DNA of 32,426 nucleotides from JAPLHP01 sp963720375. Lineage in GTDB: Bacteria > Chloroflexota > Dehalococcoidia > UBA2247 > RBG-13-53-26. The stretch covers positions 1 to 32,426 of the forward strand of contig CAVRFM010000014.1 in the NCBI GenBank assembly GCA_963720375.1, given 5' to 3'. Made by a program: the position numbers and the translations under genes. The notes under the pieces are model-generated. The model worked only from the letters and a program-made list of their open reading frames with translations. It did no database searches and was not told the origin of the DNA. Below are positions 1-7,620 of this stretch, piece by piece (the first letter of the stretch is position 1; the number at the start of each line of letters is the position of its first letter).

Positions 1-68
1 TCTACTATCCCATTTGACCTCTAGCGTAGTGTCATCGTAACACCTGCACAACGTGTCATTATGTCATT

Positions 69-310
69 CCTGCTCCCTTAATCCGTGAGTGGAATCCTCT
101 CGTCACCTTGTGTCATTGCGAGGAGGCTGTAGGGGCGGTTCGAACCGCCCTCCGCCATGTCATTCCCGTGCAAACGGGAAATGCAGGTTGGGGACAGGGG
201 TATGGTACTACTTCTCTGGATTCCTGCGTCGTATGATGGTGGCTGTCGGGTCCCCGACCCGACGCCTGGTATTTCCCGCAATCCGAAGGCGCGGCAATCC
301 ATACATTTTT
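69..310. repeat. Extragenic palindromic repeat block 1
   Basis: Non-coding mosaic of short modules that recur at about 11.1, 17.5 and 22.5 kb. It begins with CTGCTCCCTTAATCCGTGAG, then a TGTCATTGCGAGGAGG module, an 18-bp perfect palindrome at 133-150 (GGGCGGTTC followed by its reverse complement), and a hairpin at 162-182 with ATTCCCGT arms and a GCAA loop. A module shared with 22.66-22.83 kb follows (GTCCCCGACCCGACGC, then TTTCCCGCAATCCGAAGG). Short ORFs here cover the palindromes and look spurious. The block lies past the 3' end of the ammonium transporter. I see no gene in it. Confidence 0.8.
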
Positions 311-319
311 CTTCATGGG

Positions 320-1543
320 TTATATCCCCCCATACGCTTTCTCTCCATGCTGGGATATATCCAGTCCGACCACTTCTTCGTCATTCTTCACCCTCAGGCC
401 AATGACAGCATTGACGATCTTGGCCAGAATCCAGGTGCCTGCAAAGGCAAAGACCCAGACGACGGCTACGGCTGCGATCTGCTTACTCAGCAGCAGGGCA
501 CTCCCGTAGATCAGGCCATCGGTTGCTGCTGCATTGACAGTAGCGCTGGCGAAGATGCCGGCGGCCAGGGCCCCCCACGTGCCTCCCATGCCGTGGCAGG
601 CCCAGACATCCAGAGACTCATCAACCTTCTGCTTGGATCTCAGGATCATGAAGTAGTATGAGATCAGTGCTGCTATTATCGCTATCGGTATGGCTGCCAG
701 AGGAGTCACAAATCCAGCGGCTGGTGTAATAGCCGCCAGGCCAACCACGGCTCCCGTGGCAGCGCCTAATAGGGACGGCCGTCTGTGGATCCATCCCAAT
801 ACCATCCAGGTGAATGCTCCGGTGCAGGCAGCGGTATTGGTTGTGACAAAGGCGCTTACAGCCAGTCCACCGGATGTCAGAGCACTGCCGGCGTTGAATC
901 CAAACCAGCCAAACCAGAGCAGCGCAGCGCCCAGCGCTACCATGGGGATGTTGGAAGGCTCCATGGGCTGCCTTTCGGCATATCCCTTACGCGGTCCCAG
1001 CACCAGTGCCAGAGCCATGGCCGACACTCCGGCGGAAATGTGGACTACTATCCCGCCGGCAAAATCGATGGCTCCAAACTTGGCCAGCCAGCCACCACTG
1101 CCCCATACCCAGTGAGCTACGGGGCAGTAGATCAGCGTAAACCATAAGACTGAGAAGACCAGCAAGGCGCTAAACTTGATCCGCTCCACCACCGCTCCGG
1201 TGATGAGGGCCACCGTGATGATAGCAAACATACCCTGGAACATCATGAAGGCCAGGTGGGGGACGGTCTTAGCATATACAGAGGAAGGCTCCTGCCCCAC
1301 ATTTCTCAGGCCGATCCAGTCAAGCCCGCCGATGATGCCACCTTTGTCAGGCCCAAAGGCCAGGGTGTAACCGTAGAGTACCCAGAGCACCCCTATGACG
1401 GCGAGGATGGCAAAGCTCATCATCATGGTGGAGAGAACATTCTTCTTCCTCACCATGCCGCCATAGAACAGGGCCAGCCCGGGGGTCATCAGCATCACCA
1501 GGGCAGTCGAAATCAGAATCCAGGCAGTATCGCCACTAGACAT
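320..1543 (-). CDS. amt: Ammonium transporter (Amt/MEP/Rh family)
   Basis: Inner-membrane channel that conducts ammonium/ammonia. The 407-aa protein has about 11 hydrophobic segments and matches the family from start to end. The conserved pore aspartate is D160 (FGAIDFAGG) and the twin pore histidines are H168 (GGIVVHIS) and H317 (DVWACHGMG), almost the same numbering as E. coli AmtB (H168/H318). The FGWFGFNAGS segment is also typical. The ATG at 1543 is preceded by an AGGAGGAGG ribosome site on the minus strand. There is no cleavable signal peptide, and the short N-terminus matches many bacterial Amt proteins. No glnK/PII gene is next to it, which is a little unusual, so nitrogen control cannot be read from the context. 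It is transcribed divergently from the wHTH gene at 1973. Confidence 0.96.
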   Translation of the reverse strand: MSSGDTAWILISTALVMLMTPGLALFYGGMVRKKNVLSTMMMSFAILAVIGVLWVLYGYTLAFGPDKGGIIGGLDWIGLRNVGQEPSSVYAKTVPHLAFMMFQGMFAIITVALITGAVVERIKFSALLVFSVLWFTLIYCPVAHWVWGSGGWLAKFGAIDFAGGIVVHISAGVSAMALALVLGPRKGYAERQPMEPSNIPMVALGAALLWFGWFGFNAGSALTSGGLAVSAFVTTNTAACTGAFTWMVLGWIHRRPSLLGAATGAVVGLAAITPAAGFVTPLAAIPIAIIAALISYYFMILRSKQKVDESLDVWACHGMGGTWGALAAGIFASATVNAAATDGLIYGSALLLSKQIAAVAVVWVFAFAGTWILAKIVNAVIGLRVKNDEEVVGLDISQHGEKAYGGI

Positions 1544-1661
1544 CCCACACCTCCTCCTTCATGATCTTACAGGTGCTACTCTTCATGACTAACCTCCCTT
1601 TTCCTGATTTTGCTGCAATTTCCCCATTTTAAAAACAGATGGTAGCACCGAATTGTTTCCA

Positions 1662-1687
1662 ACAGATTTCATGAAGGTTAAATCTGT
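1662..1687. promoter_or_regulatory. Inverted repeat upstream of amt
   Basis: ACAGATTT at 1662-1669 and AAATCTGT at 1680-1687 are exact 8-bp inverted arms separated by 10 bp. They lie about 120-145 bp upstream of the amt start, in the divergent region. The geometry fits a dimeric regulator binding site. No regulator can be named from the sequence. Confidence 0.4.
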
Positions 1688-1715
1688 CTTAACAGGTAGC
1701 GCAACGTAGCTGTAT

Positions 1716-1798
1716 TAGGGATATCGTTCTCGTTTGGTTGAAAAGAGCCAAAGCGTGAGATCAAGTTGATGGAATCATCAACAAAAACCAAACGGAAA
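1716..1798 (+). repeat. 80-bp inverted-repeat element, copy 1
   Basis: First of three copies of a conserved element (others at 6561 and 17248). It opens with TAGGGATATCGTTCT and has 9-bp inverted arms CGTTTGGTT (1731-1739) and AACCAAACG (1786-1794). The conserved interior includes AGCCAAAGCGTGAGATCAAG. In this copy the inside also forms a 7-bp hairpin GTTGATG/CATCAAC with a GAAT loop. It contains no ORF. MITE-like or structured-RNA behaviour is possible. Confidence 0.75.
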
Positions 1799-1810
1799 CA
1801 TTGCGTCCGC

Positions 1811-1839
1811 TTGAAACCCGACGGACTTTATGTTATGAT
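1811..1839 (+). promoter_or_regulatory. Sigma70-type promoter for the wHTH/acyl-CoA dehydrogenase operon
   Basis: A -35 box TTGAAA (1811-1816) and a -10 box TATGAT (1834-1839) are separated by exactly 17 bp. Each differs from consensus at one position. The predicted transcript would start near 1846 and carry a leader of about 127 nt before the ATG at 1973. Confidence 0.65.
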
Positions 1840-1856
1840 CCCTCTCAATGTCAAAG

Positions 1857-1933
1857 CATGTCATTCAAGACATGTTTTGCACACCATGAGTTTGGACTCA
1901 TGGAAGTCAGGTCAGTCATAGCAGAAGACTGAC
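1857..1933 (+). promoter_or_regulatory. Three consecutive hairpins/inverted repeats in the leader
   Basis: Three exact inverted repeats follow one another between the promoter and the start codon. The first is CATGTC/GACATG (1857-1874, 6-nt spacer). The second is CCATGAGT/ACTCATGG (1884-1903, TTGG loop). The third is GTCAGTC/GACTGAC (1911-1933, 9-nt spacer). They could be operator sites for the adjacent regulator or a structured mRNA leader. No known riboswitch consensus was recognised. Confidence 0.6.
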
Positions 1934-1972
1934 TGACAGCAGCCGAGACAGCCGGACAAGGGGGGGATTCGG

Positions 1973-2272
1973 ATGTCAGAGTGGACATTCCTGACTAACC
2001 ATGCATTGGTGCTTAGCTTCCTTGCGATCAACCCTCACATCACTGCGCTGGAAGTAGCGCAGGCCGTAGGCATCCAGGAGAGAGCCACACGCAAGATAAT
2101 TGCCGATCTTGAGGCCGCTGGATACATCAGGAAGAAGAGAGAGGGAAGACGCAACACCTACTTCGTTAATCCCGAACTGCCCCTGCGCTATCAAACCAAT
2201 CGGCATGTTGCTGTAGGGCAGTTCCTGGAGATACTGGGCTGGCACAGGCCCACAGGCCTGTCCCGTGTGTGA
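1973..2272 (+). CDS. Winged helix-turn-helix transcriptional regulator
   Basis: Small (99 aa) single-domain DNA-binding protein. Residues about 14-65 read as a winged HTH: a first helix (NHALVLSFLAINPHITALE), the helix-turn-helix VAQAVGIQERATRKIIADLEAAG, and a wing YIRKKREGRRNTYFVN. The pattern fits MarR/ArsR-like or GntR-like wHTH domains, and no ligand domain is present. An AAGGGGGGG ribosome site precedes the ATG. It is the first gene after a good promoter and ends 56 bp before the acyl-CoA dehydrogenase gene, so it probably belongs to that operon. By inference it could bind the inverted repeats in its own leader. Confidence 0.8.
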   Translation: MSEWTFLTNHALVLSFLAINPHITALEVAQAVGIQERATRKIIADLEAAGYIRKKREGRRNTYFVNPELPLRYQTNRHVAVGQFLEILGWHRPTGLSRV

Positions 2273-2328
2273 AGTCTCGGAGCAAGTCTGGTTGACGCGG
2301 GAGATGTCAACTGATAGAGGAGGGGGAA

Positions 2329-3462
2329 ATGGATTTCGGACTCACTAAAGAACAGGAGATGCTCAGGAAGGCAGCCAGACAGTTTGCCGAGACTAAGGTG
2401 GCGCCGAGGGCTCTGGACCTTGATGAAAAGGGGGTTTTCCCGTTTGATTTGGTACGGCAGATGGGGCAAATGGGGCTCATCGGGCTGGTCAACTCCAAGG
2501 AGTACGGCGGCTCAGGCATGGGGCACCTGGCCAGGGTGATCGTCATCGAGGAAATAGCGCGTGTCTATCCCAGCCTCGGGTTCTTCTTCCAGGCGGGGAA
2601 CCTGCTCATGTACGCGCTGGACAATTTTGGGAACGAGGAGCAGAAGAAGCGCTACCTTCCGGATCTCTGCAAGGGCAACAAGATAAGCTCCTTCGCCGTC
2701 ACCGAGCAGAGCGGAGGTTCCGATCCTTCCGCCATGATGACGACGGCCACCCGCAATGGCGCTGGCTACATGGTCAATGGCCGGAAAGCCTATATCACCA
2801 ACGCCGAAGTAGCCGATGTGCTGGGTTTCATCGCCAGGACCGATGGCAGCTTCAGTGCCTTCTTTGTAGAGAAGGGCACGCCGGGATTTGAAGTCACCAG
2901 GAGAGAACCGCGGACCGGATTCCGCTCTATCTCGGTAAACGAGCTGGCCTTTACCGACTGTCGCATTCCCCAATGGAATCTCATTGGGCAGGAAGGACGC
3001 GGCATGGCCGCTGCCCTGCCCACGATATCGGCCATAGGCAGAACGGGAGCCGCCGCTGTGGCGTTGGGGGCGACCCAGGGAGCCTACGAAGGGGCGCTGA
3101 AATTCTGCCGGGAGAGGGTTCTATACGGCAAGCCCATCTTTGATCTTCAGGCAGTGCAGTTCATGCTGGTCGATATGAATACCGATATTGAAGCGGCGCG
3201 GTGGGTCTGCTATCGCCCTGCTGTGCTCATGGATCAGGGGAAGAGTGTGAAGGACGTGGGAGTGGACATCGCCCGGGCCAAGCTTCTGGCCGTAGATGTC
3301 GCCCTCCGGAACTGCCTTAAAGCGCAGCAGGCCATGGGCGCCTACGGGCAGTCGCCGGAGTATCGCGTGGAGATGTACCTCAGAGATATGCTGGAATTGC
3401 TTACCGCCGGCGGCACCCAGGAAATAATGAAGGTGGTCATCGGCCGGGGCATCACTTGCTGA
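2329..3462 (+). CDS. Acyl-CoA dehydrogenase family protein with atypical active site
   Basis: A 377-aa flavoprotein of the acyl-CoA dehydrogenase fold. It has the N-terminal helical domain (MDFGLTKEQEMLRKAARQF), the middle beta domain with FAVTEQSGGSD, and the C-terminal helical domain. It would oxidise an acyl-CoA and pass electrons to the ETF encoded just downstream. In most short- and medium-chain members the catalytic base is the Glu of YEGTSE. Here the aligned stretch is TAGGTQEIMK (about 359-368), with Gly361 in the Glu place. Isovaleryl- and long-chain-type enzymes take the base from another helix, so activity is possible but the substrate is unknown. GAGGAGGGGG precedes the ATG. It lies 29 bp before etfB. 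Confidence 0.9.
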   Translation: MDFGLTKEQEMLRKAARQFAETKVAPRALDLDEKGVFPFDLVRQMGQMGLIGLVNSKEYGGSGMGHLARVIVIEEIARVYPSLGFFFQAGNLLMYALDNFGNEEQKKRYLPDLCKGNKISSFAVTEQSGGSDPSAMMTTATRNGAGYMVNGRKAYITNAEVADVLGFIARTDGSFSAFFVEKGTPGFEVTRREPRTGFRSISVNELAFTDCRIPQWNLIGQEGRGMAAALPTISAIGRTGAAAVALGATQGAYEGALKFCRERVLYGKPIFDLQAVQFMLVDMNTDIEAARWVCYRPAVLMDQGKSVKDVGVDIARAKLLAVDVALRNCLKAQQAMGAYGQSPEYRVEMYLRDMLELLTAGGTQEIMKVVIGRGITC

Positions 3463-3491
3463 GAGGGTAGAGATACGCCGGAGACGAAGAC

Positions 3492-4286
3492 ATGGACATA
3501 GTAGTCTGCATCAAGCAGGTTCCCCACCCGGATCACTTCGGTCAGATCACGCTGGACCCGGTGACCAAGGCTATCCGGCGGGATGGCATACCTCTCATCA
3601 TGAATCCGGTCGACCGCAATGCCGTAGAAGCTGCGCTCCAGATCCGCGATAGATACCCGGGCAAGGTGACGGTGCTCACTATGGGCCCGCCGCAATCCCG
3701 GGAGGCGCTCGAAGAGGCGCTGGCTATGGGGGCGGATGAGGCTGTCCTCCTCTGCGACAGGGCCTTTGCCGGGGCCGACGCCTTTGCCACCGCTCTTACG
3801 GTTGCCGCGGCCATCAAGAAGTTCTGCCCGTTCAGCCTCGTCCTGTGCGGCAGCGAAACGGTGGATTCGGGAACCAGGATGGTGGGGCCGATGCTGGCCG
3901 AATTCCTGGACGTTCCCTATGCCACCAATGTCAGAGCCATGAAGTTCACAGAAGAAGCTCTCTGTTTGGCGGAGGCCCACCTGGAGAATGGGTACATGAA
4001 GGTGGAACTGAGGCTGCCGGCGCTCATCACCGTGAACAAAGCGATCAACGAGCCGCGGATTCCTGATGTCATGGGAATAATCCAGGTGGCCGGCAAGACG
4101 CTGTCCATATACGGGGCCGGGGACCTTGGTCTGCCGGCTGAGAAGCTGGGGCTGGCCGGCTCGCCGACTCGGGTGGCCGGTGTCTGGGAGTTCAAGAAGG
4201 ATCGGCGGTCTGAGATTCTGCAGGGCAGCCCCAAGAGTGTGTCAAAGGACGCAGTGGCCAGGCTGCGGGAATGGGGTGGTCTGTGA
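3492..4286 (+). CDS. etfB: Electron transfer flavoprotein subunit beta
   Basis: A 264-aa ETF beta subunit, the usual length. The N-terminus MDIVVCIKQVPHPD is diagnostic, followed by MNPVDRNAVEAALQIRD and VTVLTMGPPQSREALEEALAMGADEAVLL, the alpha/beta nucleotide-binding core. SETVDSGTRMVGPMLAEFLDVPYAT corresponds to the AMP-binding stretch. With EtfA it forms the soluble FAD heterodimer that takes electrons from acyl-CoA dehydrogenases. It sits between acyl-CoA dehydrogenase genes and is followed by etfA. I cannot decide from sequence alone whether this pair bifurcates. Confidence 0.96.
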   Translation: MDIVVCIKQVPHPDHFGQITLDPVTKAIRRDGIPLIMNPVDRNAVEAALQIRDRYPGKVTVLTMGPPQSREALEEALAMGADEAVLLCDRAFAGADAFATALTVAAAIKKFCPFSLVLCGSETVDSGTRMVGPMLAEFLDVPYATNVRAMKFTEEALCLAEAHLENGYMKVELRLPALITVNKAINEPRIPDVMGIIQVAGKTLSIYGAGDLGLPAEKLGLAGSPTRVAGVWEFKKDRRSEILQGSPKSVSKDAVARLREWGGL

Positions 4287-4319
4287 TTGCCCGCGGGGCG
4301 GAGACCGGCGAGGATGAAC

Positions 4320-5357
4320 ATGAAATATAGCAACGAGACCTGGCTGTTCGCAGAGCAAAGAGGAGGCAAGCTGGCTCGTGTCAGCCAGGAGCTGCTGGGC
4401 AAAGGGGTGGAGCTGTCCGGGAGGCTCGGGGGAGAGCTCGTCAGCGTCCTGGTGGGGAACGGAGTTGAGGAGTTGGCCTCGGAGCTCCTGTGGCACGGGG
4501 CGGACAAGGTCTACATGGTGGATGACCCCAGGCTGGAACACTATCAGAACCAGGCTTACGCTACCGTGATAGCCGACCTGGTCAAGGAACACAGGCCGGA
4601 GATATTCTTGCTGGGGGCTACGGCCATCGGGGAGGACCTGGCGCCCTGCATAGCCGCCAAGGTCGGCACCGGACTCACGGCGCATTGCGTAGATCTGAGG
4701 ATTGAAGATTGCGATGGCGCGCCTATCCTGCATCAGACCGTCCCGGGATGGGGTGGGGGCAAGAGGGTTGACATCATCTGCCCCCATAAGAGGCCGCAGA
4801 TGGCGACTGTCAAACCTGGAGTCTTCGCGGTACCACGCCACAGGAGGCAAGCGGAAGGCAAGATCCTGAAGGTATCGCCGCAGCTCCACGACAGGCACTT
4901 CAGGGCCAGGACTGTGGAGGTAAAGAAGGAAGACCCCTGTGGACTCCCTCTTGAAGAGGCCGAGGTCGTGGTTGCCGCCGGCTGGGGCGCGAATTCCCTG
5001 GGCGGTCTCGACCTGGTACACGAACTCTCTGATCTGCTTCGCGGGGTGGTGGCTGGGACCAGGCCCCTCTTGGACAAAGGTCTGATCACCGAGGACCGCA
5101 TGATAGGCCAGAGCGGCAAGGTGATTGGCCCCAACCTGTTCATCAGCCTGGGGGCTTCCGGAGCCATGCATTTCTCCACGGGATTCGAAAGGGCCAAGTT
5201 TGTCCTGGCCGTGGATCAGAATCCTCAAGCGCCTATCTTCCAGGTCGCCGATATCGGCATCGTTGGTGATCTGCGTGAGATTCTCCCCTGTCTTATAGAG
5301 GAGTTTAAGAAGCTGAACAAACCCGTCTGGACGCATCTGGTCTGGAGACCAGGCTGA
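4320..5357 (+). CDS. etfA: Electron transfer flavoprotein subunit alpha
   Basis: A 345-aa ETF alpha subunit carrying the FAD site. The N-terminal domain starts WLFAEQRGGKLARVSQELLGKG. The C-terminal FAD domain shows GQSGKVIGPNLFISLGASGA and ADIGIVGDLREILPCL, close to the usual GQTGK, GISGA and GIVGDL motifs. The frame is open from a TTG at 4287. The ATG at 4320 is preferred because GCGAGG ends six bases before it and the protein then starts MKYSNETW as in homologues. ATG 4314 is too close to that ribosome site. The gap to etfB is about 33 bp. It acts with EtfB and the flanking acyl-CoA dehydrogenases. Confidence 0.95.
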   Translation: MKYSNETWLFAEQRGGKLARVSQELLGKGVELSGRLGGELVSVLVGNGVEELASELLWHGADKVYMVDDPRLEHYQNQAYATVIADLVKEHRPEIFLLGATAIGEDLAPCIAAKVGTGLTAHCVDLRIEDCDGAPILHQTVPGWGGGKRVDIICPHKRPQMATVKPGVFAVPRHRRQAEGKILKVSPQLHDRHFRARTVEVKKEDPCGLPLEEAEVVVAAGWGANSLGGLDLVHELSDLLRGVVAGTRPLLDKGLITEDRMIGQSGKVIGPNLFISLGASGAMHFSTGFERAKFVLAVDQNPQAPIFQVADIGIVGDLREILPCLIEEFKKLNKPVWTHLVWRPG

Positions 5358-5423
5358 GTTCACGATGACCGGCGGGCAATGTTTGTACGTCTTGTCTGCT
5401 AATGACTATCAAAGGAGAAAACG

Positions 5424-6563
5424 ATGGATTTTGCCCTGACTGAAGAGCAACAGATGTTTCAGGCAATGGTGAGAGACTTTGCCACGAAGGAACTGGAGCC
5501 GCTGGCGGCCCAGGTTGACGAGGAAGAGAGGTTCCCGGCCGAGACCGTCCGGAAGATGGCAGAGCTCGGCCTGATGGGCGTGGCCATCCCGGAGGAGTAT
5601 GGTGGCAGCGGCGGAGATGCCATCCATGTGGCTATCGCCACGGAAGAGATAGCCCGCGCCTGCGCCGGAACCAGCGCCGTCTTTCTGGCCTCTGTGTCAC
5701 TGGCCTGCTATCCCATATTCAAGTTCGGCAACGAAGAACAGAAGTGTCGTTTTGTTGTCCCGTTGGCCAGGGGTGAGAAGCTGGCTTGCTTTGCCCTGAC
5801 CGAGCCCAGTGCCGGCAGTGATGCCTTTGCCCTGCAGACCACTGCGGCCAAGCATGGAGATCACTATGTCGTCGATGGCACCAAGGTCTTCATCACCAAC
5901 GGTGCCGAAGCCGATATCGCCGTCGTCTTCGCTACTGCAGATAAGTCTCTGCGTCACAGGGGAATCGTGGCCCTGGTAATCGAGAAGGGCACGCCTGGCT
6001 TCTCGGTGGGCAAGAAGGAGAAGAAGTTGGGCATCAGAGCTTCCTCTACAGCGGAGCTCATCTTCGAAGGCTGCAAAGTGCCTGCTGACAATCGCCTCGG
6101 GAAGGAAGGTGAGGGCTTCAAGGTGGCCATGGGGGCCATCGACTCCAGCCGCATCAGTGTGGCCGCACAGGCCGTGGGCATTGCCCGTGCTGCCCTTGAG
6201 GCAGCTTTGAGCTACACTCAGAGCCGTCAGCAGTTCGGACAAGCGATCTCCGGCTTTCAGGCCGTGCAATGGATGCTGGCCGATATGGCCACTGAAATTG
6301 ACGCTGCACGTCTGCTGACGTACCGGGCAGCGTATCTGAAGAACCAGGGCCTTCCGTATGTCAAGGAATCCGCCATGGCCAAGCTGTTTGCGGCAGAAAC
6401 GGCCATGAAGGTCACCAACAAGGCAGTCCAGCTTCACGGGGGATACGGCTATGTCAAAGACTATCCCGTGGAGCGCTTCTTTCGGGATGCCAAGATAACC
6501 GAGATATACGAGGGAACGTCGGAGATGCAGCGGCAGACCATTGCCAAACAGCTTCTGACCTAG
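5424..6563 (+). CDS. Acyl-CoA dehydrogenase (short-chain / butyryl-CoA type)
   Basis: A 379-aa canonical acyl-CoA dehydrogenase. FALTEPSAGSDA (about 120-131) lies in the flavin/substrate-binding region. RQQFGQAISGFQAVQWMLADM is typical of the C-terminal domain. The catalytic glutamate is present as E363 in IYEGTSEMQR, unlike the first dehydrogenase of this operon. Likely substrates are short, straight-chain acyl-CoAs, with ETF as acceptor. AAAGGAG precedes the ATG. The TAG stop at 6561-6563 lies in the first bases of repeat element copy 2, but the C-terminus has normal length, so the protein is intact. Confidence 0.95.
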   Translation: MDFALTEEQQMFQAMVRDFATKELEPLAAQVDEEERFPAETVRKMAELGLMGVAIPEEYGGSGGDAIHVAIATEEIARACAGTSAVFLASVSLACYPIFKFGNEEQKCRFVVPLARGEKLACFALTEPSAGSDAFALQTTAAKHGDHYVVDGTKVFITNGAEADIAVVFATADKSLRHRGIVALVIEKGTPGFSVGKKEKKLGIRASSTAELIFEGCKVPADNRLGKEGEGFKVAMGAIDSSRISVAAQAVGIARAALEAALSYTQSRQQFGQAISGFQAVQWMLADMATEIDAARLLTYRAAYLKNQGLPYVKESAMAKLFAAETAMKVTNKAVQLHGGYGYVKDYPVERFFRDAKITEIYEGTSEMQRQTIAKQLLT

Positions 6564-6652
6564 GGATATCGTTCTCGTTTGGTTGAAAATAGCCAAAGCG
6601 TGAGATCAAGTTGCTGTGGAATCATCAACAAAAACCAAACGGAACCAAACGG
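6561..6652 (+). repeat. 80-bp inverted-repeat element, copy 2
   Basis: Same element as at 1716: TAGGGATATCGTTCT, then arms CGTTTGGTT (6576-6584) and AACCAAACG (6633-6641). The 3' arm is duplicated, with a second AACCAAACGG at 6643-6652. The leading TAG is the stop codon of the upstream acyl-CoA dehydrogenase. The element separates that operon from the kinase operon. Confidence 0.75.
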
Positions 6653-6662
6653 ATCGTCGCTC

Positions 6663-6692
6663 TTGACATTCTTCCCTATTCCACTGTACGAT
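6663..6692 (+). promoter_or_regulatory. Sigma70-type promoter of the kinase operon
   Basis: A perfect -35 box TTGACA (6663-6668) and a -10 box TACGAT (6687-6692) are separated by 18 bp. They lie just after element copy 2 and about 90 bp upstream of the kinase ATG. The three-gene operon therefore probably has its own start site. Confidence 0.6.
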
Positions 6693-6781
6693 TCACACAG
6701 CCGTTGCAGCTAGAGAGGCAGATCGAGGTTCTGCCTGTTCATTGATAACACACGGTATTCTGGTAGCCACGAGAGGAATTC

Positions 6782-7609
6782 ATGCCTGAATTCAATTATG
6801 AAGACATTATTGCTCGATACAATGTCGTGGCAACTCTGGGGCATGGTGGCCAGAAGATCGTATTTGAAGTGGACCATCCACAACATGGGCCCTGTGTCCT
6901 GAAGATAGGAATCTTCAAAAGTTCGGTATCACTTGAGCGCGTTAATCGTGAGGTCGAGACTCTGCAAGCCATATCATCTGACTACTATCCACAACAGTTT
7001 GCGTTTAAGGTAGTTGATGATCATCGTTTTTATATTCTTGAAGAGAAGATCGACGGGAAACCGTTGTCGGCCAAAATATGCGATTTTGCCACTGTCTCTG
7101 CTGCTACCACACTCACTTTAGAAATCGTGGACGGCCTTATGTTGCTGTGGGACCGCCGAATCGTCCATCGAGATGTCAAACCCGCCAACATCATAATTAC
7201 GCCTGCAGGTAACCCTAGAATCATCGATCTGGGGATAGCACGCCTCCTTGACCTTGCTTCATTGACTCACTCCTTGGCGCCTCTCGGTCCATGTACTCCG
7301 AATTACGCGTCGCCAGAGCAACTACAAAACAGAAAGCACGAAATCAACCACCGCGCCGACCAATTCTGCATAGGGATTATCTACGGTCAACTGTTACTTG
7401 GTGGTTGCCATCCCTTTGATCCGAGCATCGTGGGGCAAGGGCAGTCAATAGTTGACAACATCATGAACGGGAAATGGGCAAGGGACAGTCTCCAATCGGC
7501 AGATTTCGCCACAGTCTTGCCCGTATTGTCCAAGATGCTTGCCACTGAGCCGCACAGGCGTTACCGCTCTCCGGAGGCTCTGCGTGCAGCTCTTGCCGAA
7601 ATTGCGTGA
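6782..7609 (+). CDS. Serine/threonine protein kinase (Hanks type), soluble
   Basis: A 275-aa protein that is almost entirely a kinase domain. It has a glycine-rich loop LGHGGQKIVFEV (19-30), ATP-anchoring lysine K41 (VLKIG), helix-C glutamate E57 (NREVE), catalytic loop HRDVKPANI (129-137, base D131), DLG in place of DFG (149-151) and an activation-segment end YASPEQ. All key catalytic residues are present, so it should be active. There is no transmembrane segment, PASTA or other sensor domain, unlike housekeeping PknB-type kinases. GAGAGGA precedes the ATG. The stop overlaps the ribosome site of the next gene. This tight coupling to an unknown protein and a nuclease-like protein suggests signalling inside a dedicated system, possibly antiphage. 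GC content looks lower than in the flanking ETF genes. Confidence 0.92.
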   Translation: MPEFNYEDIIARYNVVATLGHGGQKIVFEVDHPQHGPCVLKIGIFKSSVSLERVNREVETLQAISSDYYPQQFAFKVVDDHRFYILEEKIDGKPLSAKICDFATVSAATTLTLEIVDGLMLLWDRRIVHRDVKPANIIITPAGNPRIIDLGIARLLDLASLTHSLAPLGPCTPNYASPEQLQNRKHEINHRADQFCIGIIYGQLLLGGCHPFDPSIVGQGQSIVDNIMNGKWARDSLQSADFATVLPVLSKMLATEPHRRYRSPEALRAALAEIA

Positions 7610-7620
7610 GGAGATGCAGC

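Noticed and set aside
89..661. Plus-strand 190-aa open frame over the start of the window
   Set aside because: It runs through repeat block 1 and then antisense to amt. The translation is low-quality and has no family features.
4242..5363. Minus-strand 373-aa frame opposite etfA
   Set aside because: Antisense shadow of a conserved gene with no domain signature.
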